Of a stretch of 64,000 bases of DNA, positions 33,434 to 44,280 are shown one piece after another. Made by a program: the position numbers and the translations under genes. The stretch's first letter is position 1. Each line of letters starts with the position of its first letter. The notes beneath the pieces are model-generated. The model saw nothing but the letters and a program-made list of their open reading frames with translations. It made no database searches and was not told where the DNA came from. This DNA is from Pikeienuella litoralis. Its GTDB lineage: Bacteria; Pseudomonadota; Alphaproteobacteria; Rhodobacterales; Rhodobacteraceae. The stretch lies in assembly GCF_037646705.1 (NCBI RefSeq), contig NZ_JBBHER010000009.1:81008-145007 (forward strand), read 5' to 3'.

Positions 33434-35301
33434 CCGGTTTCCTCTCCTTGCTGGTATTGAGCCTTGCGGCTTTCTTCGCTCCATGGAAGCTCTATCGCCG
33501 AAGCGGCGTCCCCGCCATGCATGATGCTCAGGCGCGGCGGCCGCCCGTGCGGCAGCTGCACATAGTGATCGCAATCCGCGCCTGCGATCGACAGCCGGAT
33601 CCGGCTTCCTTTGGCGAAGGTCCATGAGGTCGGCGCCAGCGCGAACCTGAGCCGCGCCGGCTCGCCCGGGGTCAGAGGCCGCGCCTTGGCCCGGCTGAAA
33701 TCGTGGAACGGCCAGCTCCAGTTCTGCTCGGGCGGCGGCGCGCTCTCCTGCCGATGCAGGGCGCGAAACACGCCTTCGGTGACGTAGCGGAGCGCGCCGT
33801 CCGCCTCCAGCTCCGACAGATAGACATGCAGCACCGCGTCCGGCTGGCTGGAGACGAGGTGGAGCGTGACCACCGGATGCCCGGTGATCGTCGCCGCCGC
33901 GTCGAGCGGTTGGGACGTGTAGGCGTGCATCGGCCGCTCGTGCTCTTCCCAGTCCGGATAGTAGGTGGCGACGTTGATCGCGGCCAGCCGCTCATGCCGC
34001 GTGTTCACGCCGGTTCCGGCGGCGAAATCCGCGGTGAAGCCGCTTTCTCCTTCCGCGCCCGGCTCGGGGAGAAGCGCCCCGTCGGCGCCGAGATAGAGCG
34101 TCCGCGCCGTCTCGATCGGCGGCCATGTCGCCGCGGCGCGCCAGACCTCCTCATGAATGGTGAAATAATGGACCGGCGCCTCGTCCTGCAATCCGGTGTC
34201 GACGCCCATCAGGTAGTGGTCGAAGAAGCGCAGCGTCTCGTTCATCATCACGGACTGGGGGTCGCCCGGCGCGCGCCAGGGGGAGACGTCGGTCCGCGCG
34301 CCATGATCCCAGGCGCCGAGAAGCAGGCGCCGCTTCTCGCCCGGCAGCGAGAGGAAACGCGCGATCGAGCCGTTCGCGTAGGCCGCGCCATCCATCCAGC
34401 CCGAAATCGAATAGACCGCCACGTCCTGCGGGATATCGCGGGCGTAATGAAACGGGCTGAAGGAGGCGGCGCTGAAAGACGGATCGTAAGGCAGCCGGTC
34501 GTCGGCGAACTGAAACTCGGAGATGAACTCGGGCATGTGGAAATTCGCCAGATGCTCCTTCGTCGCCATCCTGAGGAGCGCGCCATCCGGATCCTCGTCG
34601 ACAGGTTGCGGCCCGGCGAAGTTCGGATCGCTGAAATAGGGGAGGCGCGCGAGGATGTCGCGCCGATCATGATCGAGGCCGACCATGAGCTCGTCATACC
34701 CCGCCGCCAGCTTGTTCAGCAGCACGCCGCCCGGATAGAAATGGTCGGTATAGGTGTTCCAGACCCCCGAGAGCGGCGCGATCGCTTTCACCGCCGGGTG
34801 GCCGGTGCTGGCGAGGAAACAGGCCGCCGCGCCGAGATAGGAGATGCCGGTGGATCCGATCGTCCCGTCCGACCAGGGCTGGGCGACGACCCAGTCGGCG
34901 ATCTCGCGGAAATCCTCACGCTCGACGGGCGAGCGGAAACTGTCCCGGACGCCGAAACTCGCGCCGGTTCCCCGAACGTCGACCGCGACCACCGCATAGC
35001 CTCGCGGCGTGAAGAGGTCCCGGTAGAGCGCGACATTGGGGCTGGCCTCGACGCCGGCCGGCGCCGTGTCGCGAAGCGCGAAACGCCGGTAATACGGCGT
35101 GAGGATGAGAATGGTCGGCACGCCGCCGGACGAGGCGGCCTCGGCGGCCGGCAGGTGCACGTCGACCGCGAGGCGGCAGCCGTCGCGCATCTCGACATAG
35201 GTGGAGGTCGGCGGGCGCATTTCATGAACGGGCGGCCGGCTCTCCAGATAGCTGGACGGGGCCCGTCTCCACGCCTCGCCGCGTCTGTCTCCGTCGGCCA
35301 T
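33427..35301 (-). CDS. CocE/NonD family hydrolase (S15 peptidase-like)
   Basis: This 624-residue alpha/beta hydrolase belongs to the X-Pro dipeptidyl-peptidase/cocaine esterase group. The nucleophile Ser is in GSTGISYLGAA (GxSYxG), the His probably in LLGAWDHGAR, and the C-terminal half is the jelly-roll PepX_C domain (KGSRIRLSIAGADCDHY). I chose the ATG at 35301 because GGAG lies six bases upstream; the frame opens earlier at 35358 without one. No signal peptide is visible, so it is probably cytoplasmic. It is first in the importer operon and likely cleaves the imported ester or peptide. Confidence 0.92.
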   Translation of the reverse strand: MADGDRRGEAWRRAPSSYLESRPPVHEMRPPTSTYVEMRDGCRLAVDVHLPAAEAASSGGVPTILILTPYYRRFALRDTAPAGVEASPNVALYRDLFTPRGYAVVAVDVRGTGASFGVRDSFRSPVEREDFREIADWVVAQPWSDGTIGSTGISYLGAAACFLASTGHPAVKAIAPLSGVWNTYTDHFYPGGVLLNKLAAGYDELMVGLDHDRRDILARLPYFSDPNFAGPQPVDEDPDGALLRMATKEHLANFHMPEFISEFQFADDRLPYDPSFSAASFSPFHYARDIPQDVAVYSISGWMDGAAYANGSIARFLSLPGEKRRLLLGAWDHGARTDVSPWRAPGDPQSVMMNETLRFFDHYLMGVDTGLQDEAPVHYFTIHEEVWRAAATWPPIETARTLYLGADGALLPEPGAEGESGFTADFAAGTGVNTRHERLAAINVATYYPDWEEHERPMHAYTSQPLDAAATITGHPVVTLHLVSSQPDAVLHVYLSELEADGALRYVTEGVFRALHRQESAPPPEQNWSWPFHDFSRAKARPLTPGEPARLRFALAPTSWTFAKGSRIRLSIAGADCDHYVQLPHGRPPRLSIMHGGDAASAIELPWSEESRKAQYQQGEETGC

Positions 35302-35331
35302 TCTACGCTCCACCTTTGCCGGGTCAGTCTT

Positions 35332-35347
35332 GTTCGGCGCGCCGAAC
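35332..35347. promoter_or_regulatory. Perfect 16-bp palindrome in the leader of the CocE/ABC operon
   Basis: GTTCGGCGCGCCGAAC is fully self-complementary and lies 31-46 bases upstream of the hydrolase start codon, within the divergent gap to the LysR gene. It could be an operator for a dimeric regulator. It is GC-rich and does not match the T-N11-A pattern expected for the neighbouring LysR protein, so that link is weak. Confidence 0.4.
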
Positions 35348-35365
35348 GAGGTTGACAATGCGCGA

Positions 35366-35393
35366 ATGGTAGCGGCCTTGCCGTATGCGTCAA
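35366..35393 (-). promoter_or_regulatory. Possible promoter of the CocE/ABC operon
   Basis: On the minus strand TTGACG (35393-35388) and TACCAT (35371-35366) are 16 bases apart, a fair match to a vegetative promoter pointing at the hydrolase gene. Transcription would start near 35359 and include the 16-bp palindrome in the leader. The match is by eye only. Confidence 0.3.
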
Positions 35394-35437
35394 ATTCTGT
35401 TGTAGCAGGATTTCATACGTGGAGCGCATGACAAACC

Positions 35438-36388
35438 ATGAATCTGAAAGGTCTGGAGGCGCTGCGGGCGTTCATGGAGGGCGGGTCGATCAACGCCGCC
35501 GCAGATCGGCTCGGACGAACGCAGCCGCAGGTGAGCCGCCTGCTCGGCGCGCTTGAGGCGGAGGCGGGGTTTCCTCTTTTCACGCGGGAGAAAAGGCGGC
35601 TTGCGCCGACGCTGGAGGGGCGCGAATTTTACGCCTATGTCGAGCGCGCGCTCTACAGCCTCGACGAGGTCGGTTACGAGGCGCGAAAAATTCATCAGCG
35701 CCAGCGGCGGCATGTCCGGATCCTGACGGCGCCCCATGTGACCAACGTTCTTCTGGCCGAGGCGATCGCGACGCTGACCGAGGAGAGCCCCGCCTTCACC
35801 GCGACGATCGACGCGCGCTCGCGGCTCGATATCGAGCTGTGGCTCGGGCATGAGCCGTTCGATCTCGGCATCACGGTTCTTCCGCTCAACAGCGACGTGA
35901 TCGAGATCGCGCCGATGGTCACCGTCAGCGCGGTCGCGGTCATGCACGAGAGCCATCCGCTGGCGGCGAGGGACGTGGTGACGATCGACGACCTGATCGG
36001 CCTGCCGATGGTTCTGAACAGCCCGCGCACGGTGCTGCGTCAACGTGTCGACGCGACCTTCCGCAAGGTTGGCGCCGAGCCTCTCCTGCGGCTGGAGACG
36101 CCGAACGGGGTCGTCGCCTGCGAGCTTGCGGCGCGGGGGCTCGGGCTGGCGGTGGCGGACGGGTTCGTCGCGCGGTCGAGTTTTCAGCCGGGGATGGCGA
36201 TCCGCCGGTTCGAGCCGAGCATCGATCTGGAATATGTGTTCATCTTTCCGAGATGGCGGCGGCGAAACCCGATCGTGGATCGCTTCGTGACGCTCATCCG
36301 TGAAGCGGCGCTGCGCGCGGTTTCGCGCGATCACCCGCCGACGACCGCGCCGCTTTTGAGCAAACCGTCGGGCTCTGGGGCGCCGTAG
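35438..36388 (+). CDS. LysR family transcriptional regulator
   Basis: This 316-residue regulator has the N-terminal winged helix (LKGLEALRAFMEGGSINAAA with the following RLGRTQPQVSRLLGALE) and a LysR substrate-binding domain from about residue 90. It starts 136 bases from the divergent CocE/ABC operon, the usual arrangement for a LysR protein controlling its neighbour, probably in response to the transported compound or its product. No ribosome-binding site stands out near the ATG. Confidence 0.93.
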   Translation: MNLKGLEALRAFMEGGSINAAADRLGRTQPQVSRLLGALEAEAGFPLFTREKRRLAPTLEGREFYAYVERALYSLDEVGYEARKIHQRQRRHVRILTAPHVTNVLLAEAIATLTEESPAFTATIDARSRLDIELWLGHEPFDLGITVLPLNSDVIEIAPMVTVSAVAVMHESHPLAARDVVTIDDLIGLPMVLNSPRTVLRQRVDATFRKVGAEPLLRLETPNGVVACELAARGLGLAVADGFVARSSFQPGMAIRRFEPSIDLEYVFIFPRWRRRNPIVDRFVTLIREAALRAVSRDHPPTTAPLLSKPSGSGAP

Positions 36389-36661
36389 CCGTCTTCACGC
36401 GCAATCTCACGCGCCCGTCTGCCGATTTTCCAATCGCCTGAAGCGCGCGAAAAGCCCAGCGGAGGCCCGGGGCGCCGCGCCCCGGCGCGCGATCTCGACG
36501 CCTTCGCCCATCGCGCGGGGGGTGACGCGCCATGCGGGCGCCGGGCGCTCCCTCGAATTTCCTGTCGCCCCTATGGCTTTTGCTGCAGTGCAGCATTATC
36601 TTGACGTCGGGAGGCCAACCTGGCGCGGGGCCAATCCGGCGCCGCCAAGGAGCCTGGATCT

Positions 36662-37222
36662 ATGAACGCTCTTTCTGCTCATCCATCGCGTGAAATCCGC
36701 AAACTCGGGAAGCGCGATATTCCTGAAATCACCCGGCATCTTTTGCGCCTCGACCGCAGATCCCGGCGCTCGCGCTTTGGCGCGTCGGTCAAGGACGACT
36801 TCATCAGAACCTACGCCGGGCGGATCATTGGCGCCGATGCGCTGGTCTTCGGGGCGTTTCACGATGGCCGGCTCCGCGCGATTGGCGAAGTGCGAGGGCT
36901 TTCTCAGGCTTCGCCTCACGAAGCGGAGATTGCCGTCTCGGTCGAGCCGGAGTGGCAGGGTGAAGGGATTGGCGGCGCGCTATTCTCCCGTCTGGTGACG
37001 GCGGCGCAAAACCGCGGGATCAAGGTGCTGCACGTCCTTTTTCTGGACAAGAACAAGAGGATGCGGAGCATCGTGGCGAAACATCACCCCAGAATGCGCT
37101 TTGACAGCGGTCAGGTCGTCGCCACCTTCGATCCGCCCTGGGCCACGCCGATGTCCTTCGCCCGCGAGATCGCGCAAGACGCCGGCGCCTGTCTCAGACG
37201 GGTTTTCCAGTTCGCCACATGA
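36662..37222 (+). CDS. GNAT family N-acetyltransferase
   Basis: This 186-residue predicted acetyltransferase has motif A in IAVSVEPEWQGEGIGGALFSRL (Q/RxxGxG), and a following helix-strand with KVLHVLFLDKNKRMRSI. The N-terminus (IRKLGKRDIPEITRHLLRLD and then SRRSRFG) is a pattern seen in GNAT proteins often annotated near stress genes. CAAGGAGCC precedes the ATG. It is convergent with the second peptide transporter operon. The 270-base gap before it has no recognisable feature. Confidence 0.88.
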   Translation: MNALSAHPSREIRKLGKRDIPEITRHLLRLDRRSRRSRFGASVKDDFIRTYAGRIIGADALVFGAFHDGRLRAIGEVRGLSQASPHEAEIAVSVEPEWQGEGIGGALFSRLVTAAQNRGIKVLHVLFLDKNKRMRSIVAKHHPRMRFDSGQVVATFDPPWATPMSFAREIAQDAGACLRRVFQFAT

Positions 37223-37277
37223 CGCTCCGCCGCGCTTTCCGGGGCCGGTTTGCGGCGGCGCGGCCTGAGCGCGCCCG

Positions 37278-38896
<1,619 letters not shown>

Positions 38897-38900
<4 letters not shown>

Positions 38901-39736
38901 GCGAACCGCCTCTTCAGTCGGGGGTTGAGCGCGTCGTTCAAGCCCTCTCCGATCAGATTCATCGCCAGCACGGTCAGGAGGATCGCCATGCCGGGCAGGA
39001 ACGTGAGCCACCATGCGGTCCGGATCACGGTGCGCGCGGCGCCGATCATGTAGCCCCAGGACATGATGTTGGGGTCCCCCAAGCCGAGGAACGAGAGCGA
39101 GCTTTCCAGCAGGATCGCCTGCGCCACCATGAGCGAAGCCAGCACGATGATCGGGGGCAACGCGTTGGGGAGGATGTGCCGCGCGATGATCTGCAGGTTG
39201 CCAAGGCCCGAGAGCGTCGCCGCTTCGACGAATTCGCGGGTTCTGAGGCTGAGCACCTCCCCGCGCACGAGACGGGCGACGGGCGGCCAGCTGACGATGG
39301 CGATGGCGATGATGACGAAGGTCAGGCTGGGCTGGAAGATCGCGAGGAGAACGATGGCCAGCGCGAAGCTGGGGATCGTCTGGAAGAACTCGGTGAAGCG
39401 CATCAGCGCGTCGTCGATGCGGCCCGGAAAATAGCCGGCGAACGCGCCGACCGGCACCCCGATGGTCAGCGCGACGAAGGTGGAGACGAGGCCCACCAGC
39501 AGGCTGACATAGGCGCCATGCGCGAGGCCGGCGAGAACGTCCCGTCCGAGCGCGTCGGTCCCCAGCGGCAGCCCCGCCTGCGTGAAGGGCGGCAGGAACG
39601 GGCGCTGCACCATCTTCCACGGGCTTTGCGGGAAGAGGACCGGCGCCAGGATCGCGGTGGCGATCACGATGGCGAGGATGACCAGCCCGATCACCGCGCC
39701 CCGGTTATGGGCGAAATGTTTCCAGAAAGTTCTCAT
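38897..39736 (-). CDS. Peptide-type ABC transporter permease (DppC/YejE-like)
   Basis: This 279-residue inner-membrane permease has a first helix at VIGLVILAIVIATAILAPVL, then the family motif GTDALGRDVLAGLAHGAY and an EAA loop around EAATLSGLGNLQIIARHILPN. Both ends overlap their neighbours by four bases (ATGA), so the operon is translated as a coupled unit. Confidence 0.95.
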
Positions 39737-40704
39737 TTGGTCAGCCTGATGCGGGGATCGACGATGACATAGACGACATCGGTGATCAGGTTGAACAGGA
39801 GCACCATGGCGGCCGAGACGTAGAACACGCCGAGGATCACATTGTAGTCGCGCTGGTTGATCGCGTCGAACATCAGCCGCCCGATGCCGGGCCAGGCGAA
39901 GACCGTTTCGGTCAGGATCGCCCCGCCGAAGATCTGACCCGCCTGAAGGCCCGCCAATGTGATGACCGGCAGAAGAGCGTTGCGCAAAATATGGCGGCGT
40001 TGGATCACGCCGCGGCTGAGACCCTTGGCGCGGGCGGTCTTGACGAAGTCGAGGCGGCTGACCTCAAGCATCGAGGCGCGCGTCATGCGCATGTAGATCG
40101 CCGTGAAGAAGAGGCCCAGCGTCGTCGCGGGCAGGATCAGGTGCAGCCCGATGTCGAGCGCGCGTTCAAACCCGGTGTAGCCCGCGCCGATCGACTCGTA
40201 GCCAAAGCCGGGCAGCCAGTCCAACCAGACTGAAAACACCAGCGCCGCCATCAGCGCGACCCAGAAGAGCGGGGTCGCGTAGAAGATCAGCGCGAAGAAC
40301 GAGATGATCGTATCGCTCCAGCGCCCCTGACGGGCCGAGGCGGCGACTCCGGCGATGACGCCCAGAACCAGCGACATCACGAAGGCGACCCCGGTCAGCA
40401 GCAGCGTCGCGGGCAGGCGCTGGGCGATCAGCTCGGCGACCGGCATCTGCTGGCGGTAGGAAAAGCCGAGATCGAACTGCACCGCGTCGCGCACATAGCG
40501 CCACAGCTGGATATGGAGCGGTTGATCGAGGCCGAACCTCTCGCGAAGGTCGGCGAGGAACTTGGCGTCGGCGGCGCCGGCCTCACCCGCCATCACCGCC
40601 GCGGGGTCGCCCGGCGCGGCGTGGATCAGCAGGAAGTTGACGATCAGGATGGCCAACAGGATGAACGCCGCCTTGACCAGTCTGCCCAGAATGAACCGTG
40701 TCAA
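39733..40704 (-). CDS. Peptide-type ABC transporter permease (DppB/YejB-like)
   Basis: This 323-residue inner-membrane permease begins MTRFILGRLVKAAFILLAIL, the usual first helix, and has HAAPGDPAAVMAGEAGAAD near residue 30-47. The EAA loop is seen in KTARAKGLSRGVIQRRHILRN. The initiation codon is TTG at 40704; no ATG or GTG lies nearby in frame, and AGGGCAGAG precedes it. The gap of 75 bases to the binding protein gene contains a 22-bp palindrome. Confidence 0.93.
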   Translation of the reverse strand: MTRFILGRLVKAAFILLAILIVNFLLIHAAPGDPAAVMAGEAGAADAKFLADLRERFGLDQPLHIQLWRYVRDAVQFDLGFSYRQQMPVAELIAQRLPATLLLTGVAFVMSLVLGVIAGVAASARQGRWSDTIISFFALIFYATPLFWVALMAALVFSVWLDWLPGFGYESIGAGYTGFERALDIGLHLILPATTLGLFFTAIYMRMTRASMLEVSRLDFVKTARAKGLSRGVIQRRHILRNALLPVITLAGLQAGQIFGGAILTETVFAWPGIGRLMFDAINQRDYNVILGVFYVSAAMVLLFNLITDVVYVIVDPRIRLTK

Positions 40705-40738
40705 ATGCTCTGCCCTGTCCGGAGATGTGTCGTGGGGT

Positions 40739-40760
40739 CCGGGGCGCCGCGGCGCCCCGG
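40739..40760. repeat. Perfect 22-bp GC palindrome between binding-protein and permease genes
   Basis: CCGGGGCGCCG is followed directly by its reverse complement CGGCGCCCCGG. In mRNA this could form a stable hairpin just after the binding protein stop codon. Such intercistronic hairpins are known to stabilise upstream messages so that the binding protein is made in excess over the membrane parts. No T run follows, so it is not a clear terminator. Confidence 0.7.
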
Positions 40761-40779
40761 ATGCGACAGGCCCGTCGCT

Positions 40780-42345
40780 TTACTCCTTCTCGATCCAGAC
40801 ATCGCGGAACCCGTCATTGACGCCGAAGGCGGTGTTGACCGGGTTCTTGATGTTGCACCGATAAATCGTGGGGAAGCCCAGCTCGAGCAGCCAGATCGTC
40901 GGCACGTCGGCGACGATCTTTTGCTGGATCGTCTTGTAAAGCTCCGCGCGCTTGGCGGGGTCCGCCGTCACCGCGGCCTCTTCGAACAGCTTGTCGGTTT
41001 CCGGGTTCTGGTAGTTCGAGGCGTTGTTCCACGGCGAGCCGGGCGCGGCGTTGTCGCCCATATAGGTCCGCGCCACTCCGAGGGCCGGATCGCCATACTG
41101 GTAGAGATAGGTGAACGCGAGATCGAAATCGCGGTCGCTGACCCGCTGGTTCCAGCCGGCGACGTCGGTCGGGACCAGTTCGATGTTCATGCCGATCTCG
41201 ATCAGGTTCTGCTTGACCGCCTCGGCCCAGCGTTGCCACGTCTCGCCATAGGGCAGGCCCAGGATCTTGATCGTCTCGCCGTCATAGCTCGACTCCTTCA
41301 ACAGCTTCCTGGCGAGGTCCGGGTTGTAGGAGATGTCCGGCGTGTCGTCGGTGTAGAACCGGGTGGACGAGGAGAGCGGGCCGGTCGCGACCTTGCCGAG
41401 GCCGTTCCAGAGCGCGTCCCGTGCGAACTGCCGGTCGAGCGCATGCATGATCGCCTGGCGCACCTTCAGGTCGCCGAGCGGCTTGTGATCGTGATTCACC
41501 CACATCCACGAGAGCGGGCCGAAATACTCCCAGCCCTTGTCGGTGATGCATGTGTTGTCCAGTTCGCGGATGCGCGGCACGTCGAAATTCTCGATCGACC
41601 CGCCGGGCAGCACGTCGACCTTGCCGGTCTCGTAGGCCACGGCGCGCGAGGCGGCGTCGGGGATCACATGGTAATAGACCTCGTCGACATAGGGTTTGCC
41701 CTCAAGATAGTAGTCCTTGTTCTTGACGAAGTGGATGTAGCTGCCCTTGACCCATTCATCGAACTTGAAGGGGCCGGTGCCGATCGGCGTGTTGTTCGCC
41801 GGGTTGTTGACGAAATCCGTGCCCTCGTAGATGTGCTTGGGGATCATCGGCGCGGTCGCGGTCTCGAAGATGCCGAGGAAGGGGCCGAACGGCTGCTTGA
41901 GATGGAAGACGACGGTCAGGTCGTCCGGCGTCTCGATGCTGTCCACATGTTCGAGATAGGTCCGCATCCGCGAATGCGTCTCGCGCAGAAACTCGTCCAT
42001 CGAGAACTTGACGTCGGCTGAGGTGAAGGGCTCGCCGTCATGGAACACCACGCCATCGCGCAGATGGAAGGTGTAGGTCAGGCCATCGTCGGAAATCTCC
42101 CACGATTCGGCCAGCTGCGGATGCGGCTTGAGGTCGAAGTCGTAGCGCAGAAGGCTTTCGTAGATGTCCCCGGCGACCATCTGGGTCGGGCCGTTCTGGA
42201 GAATCCCGACCATCAGTCCGGGCGGCTCAGGCTGGATCACGACGTTGAGCGTGCCCCCCGCCTGCGGTTTCGCATCCTGCGCCGCGAGCGGGCTCGCGAG
42301 CGCGATGGCCAGCGCCGCAGCGGCGAGGCTGAGCAGTTTATTCAT
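40780..42345 (-). CDS. Peptide-type ABC transporter substrate-binding protein (SBP_bac_5)
   Basis: This 521-residue periplasmic binding protein has a signal peptide (LLSLAAAALAIALASPLAAQ). Family-5 segments include LRDGVVFHDGEPFTSADVKF and KVRQAIMHALDRQFARDAL. The mature protein begins DAKPQAGGTLNVVIQPEPPG. GGGGAAA lies before the ATG. It leads the second importer operon (binding protein, DppB-like, DppC-like, fused ATPase). The ligand is unknown; peptides, opines or microcin-like compounds are possible for YejABEF-type systems. Confidence 0.94.
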   Translation of the reverse strand: MNKLLSLAAAALAIALASPLAAQDAKPQAGGTLNVVIQPEPPGLMVGILQNGPTQMVAGDIYESLLRYDFDLKPHPQLAESWEISDDGLTYTFHLRDGVVFHDGEPFTSADVKFSMDEFLRETHSRMRTYLEHVDSIETPDDLTVVFHLKQPFGPFLGIFETATAPMIPKHIYEGTDFVNNPANNTPIGTGPFKFDEWVKGSYIHFVKNKDYYLEGKPYVDEVYYHVIPDAASRAVAYETGKVDVLPGGSIENFDVPRIRELDNTCITDKGWEYFGPLSWMWVNHDHKPLGDLKVRQAIMHALDRQFARDALWNGLGKVATGPLSSSTRFYTDDTPDISYNPDLARKLLKESSYDGETIKILGLPYGETWQRWAEAVKQNLIEIGMNIELVPTDVAGWNQRVSDRDFDLAFTYLYQYGDPALGVARTYMGDNAAPGSPWNNASNYQNPETDKLFEEAAVTADPAKRAELYKTIQQKIVADVPTIWLLELGFPTIYRCNIKNPVNTAFGVNDGFRDVWIEKE

Positions 42346-42660
42346 GATTTTTCCCCGTTGGCTATAATGAGTCTTTATCCGGAGAACTTAGGCGGTGTTG
42401 ACAGATTCGAGCAACAATAAGGTGTCGGCCGAAGCGATGGAGGGCGGGAAGTTCCGGAAAATCATGGCGCCTCATCGCGCAATGTATTTGAGATAGCAGT
42501 ATTTTTAGCCGGCTCCCTCCGCCGGCGAAGCGCGCGTTTCGCTCGCCCGGCGCGCGAGGGCGCGGGCCGGAACGGGGGGCGTCCGGGATGCGCGGCGGCC
42601 GAGACCGGGGATCGCAAGGCGCGTCGGCGGGGTCGGCGGCCATCCGGTCAAACGGCGCCT
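42346..42660. other. Intergenic region between second importer operon and sulfotransferase
   Basis: I see no gene here. The half nearest the importer is relatively AT-rich (42360-42420 and 42480-42510) and presumably holds the minus-strand promoter of the importer, but I cannot place convincing boxes. The other half is plain GC-rich sequence. Confidence 0.4.
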
Positions 42661-42690
42661 GAACCGGATCGCCGCATGGCGGCTCGGTTC
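42661..42690 (-). terminator. Hairpin after second sulfotransferase gene
   Basis: GAACCG...GCCGC pairs with GCGGC...CGGTTC around a short loop, with a small internal mismatch, four bases past the stop codon on the minus strand. It would end the cobS-cobT-ribE-sulfotransferase direction of transcription. The T content after the stem is low, so confidence is limited. Confidence 0.4.
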
Positions 42691-42694
42691 GGTT

Positions 42695-43591
42695 TCAGCC
42701 GTCCCGGCGCCATCCGGCCGGGACCGCGGCGCCGAACTCCTTCGCGACGAAGGCGTATGTCTCGCCGAGGCGGGCGCGCGCCGCGCTTGCGGAGCGCGCG
42801 GGCAGGGTGGCGGCGGGGGAGGGGTTGACCCGCCGCGCCGGGGCCGCGGGCGGGGGCGCGAGGTCGAGCCGGCCGGCGAGCGCGGCGAGCGCGGCCTCGT
42901 TTCCCGCCAGATCCTCGTAGAACGCCACGGTCACATCCTCTTTCGGGAACGTCGCCCAGAGCGCGCCAAGCGTCGTCTCGTAGCGGCTTCTCGCCATGGC
43001 GAGCGGGTCCTTCAGCGCCTTCTCGAAGGTGCGGACCGGATCCGCCCGCCGCGCCTTCGCCAGCGCCCGAGCGTAGGAGAAGAGCCGGTCCACCGGGTCG
43101 CGCATGATGAAGACCGGCCGGACCCGGACGCCCGCCGCGGCGAAATAGGCGGTGACGACGCCGAGGTCGGCGCCGTCCAGCAGGGCGTATTCCGGCGAGA
43201 TGTCGAGCATGGCCTTCCGGCCGCGGATCTTCGCCGCGAAATGATCGAGATAGGCTTCCGGCCGCTTCAGCGCGGCGAGGCGGGCGGCGTGGGCCTCGGC
43301 GCGCCGCCCGTCGGGCCGGCGAAGGCGCGCGGTCTGCTCCTGCGCCCGCATGATCCGTGCGACATCGGGCGTCAGATCGGGGCGGAGCCAGCAGTCGAAG
43401 AAGTGCCATTCCTTTATCGGCGCGGCGCAGATCTCCGGCGAGCGGGCGAGGCGGTTGAACAGCCAGCTGGACCCAGCCTTCTGCGCGCCGAAGCCGAGGA
43501 TCATCGTCCGCCCGGCGAGCGCCTGGCGGGTCTCGGGCGAAAAGTAGAGCCCGAATAAAGGGTTGGAGGGGCGGCGTGTGCGGGAGAACAC
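42695..43591 (-). CDS. Sulfotransferase domain-containing protein
   Basis: This 298-residue protein has the PAPS-binding 5' loop in LGFGAQKAGSSWLFNRLAR (about residues 32-50) and a 3'-phosphate-binding segment in VFIMRDPVDRLFSYARALAK. The IKEWHFFDCW region after the first loop is common in glycan/heparan-type sulfotransferases. It begins with GTG six bases after the riboflavin synthase stop; the ATG at residue 30 is an alternative start that would barely leave the first loop intact. It is only distantly like the other sulfotransferase in the window. Confidence 0.85.
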   Translation of the reverse strand: MFSRTRRPSNPLFGLYFSPETRQALAGRTMILGFGAQKAGSSWLFNRLARSPEICAAPIKEWHFFDCWLRPDLTPDVARIMRAQEQTARLRRPDGRRAEAHAARLAALKRPEAYLDHFAAKIRGRKAMLDISPEYALLDGADLGVVTAYFAAAGVRVRPVFIMRDPVDRLFSYARALAKARRADPVRTFEKALKDPLAMARSRYETTLGALWATFPKEDVTVAFYEDLAGNEAALAALAGRLDLAPPPAAPARRVNPSPAATLPARSASAARARLGETYAFVAKEFGAAVPAGWRRDG

Positions 43592-43597
43592 GGGTCT

Positions 43598-44200
43598 TCA
43601 GCCCGCCTCCGCCAACCGCGCGACGTATCGGGCGAGAACGTCGATCTCCAGATTCACCCGCCGCCCGACGCGAAGCCCGCCGAAATTCGTGGCGGCGCGG
43701 GTGTGCGGGATGAGGTTCACGCCGAAAGACGCGCCCTCGACCTCGTTCACCGTCAATGAGACGCCGTCCATCGCGATGGAGCCTTTCGCGGCGATGAACC
43801 GGGCGAGGCCCTGCGGCGCCGCGACCGTGACGCGGAGGCTTTCGCCGTCATCGTGGAGCGCGGCGATCTCGCCGACGCCGTCGACATGGCCGGTGACGAT
43901 ATGGCCGCCGAGCTCATCCCCGACCTTCAGCGCGCGCTCCAGATTGATCCTGTCGCCCGCGGCCCGATCGGCGAGCGTGGTCTTCGAGATCGTCTCGGCA
44001 GAGACATCGGCCGTGAACCAGGCGCCGCGCTCCGCGCCGCCGCGCTCGGTCACGGTCAGGCATACCCCGTCGCAGGCGATCGAGGCGCCGATCTCGATCG
44101 TTTCGGGCGCGTAATCGCTGGCGATTCGCAGACGAAGATCGTTTCCACGCCGCTCCGCCGCCACGACGTCGCCGACTGAAGTGATAATCCCGGTGAACAT
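43598..44200 (-). CDS. ribE: Riboflavin synthase, alpha chain
   Basis: This 200-residue enzyme dismutates two 6,7-dimethyl-8-ribityllumazines to riboflavin. The hallmark N-terminus MFTGIITSVGDV is present. There are two lumazine-binding half-domains (GASIACDGVCLTVTE in the first, KGSIAMDGVSLTVNEVEG in the second), as expected for the trimeric alpha chain. Length matches the family. It lies 80 bases downstream of cobT on the same strand and is followed at six bases by the sulfotransferase. No RFN riboswitch is visible upstream. Confidence 0.96.
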   Translation of the reverse strand: MFTGIITSVGDVVAAERRGNDLRLRIASDYAPETIEIGASIACDGVCLTVTERGGAERGAWFTADVSAETISKTTLADRAAGDRINLERALKVGDELGGHIVTGHVDGVGEIAALHDDGESLRVTVAAPQGLARFIAAKGSIAMDGVSLTVNEVEGASFGVNLIPHTRAATNFGGLRVGRRVNLEIDVLARYVARLAEAG

Positions 44201-44280
44201 TGCCGCATTCCTCCGCGGATTGACGATTTGAGTGGTCCCGCGCGGGGCTCAGAACCTGCTCGACAAGGCCTTCACGCCGA

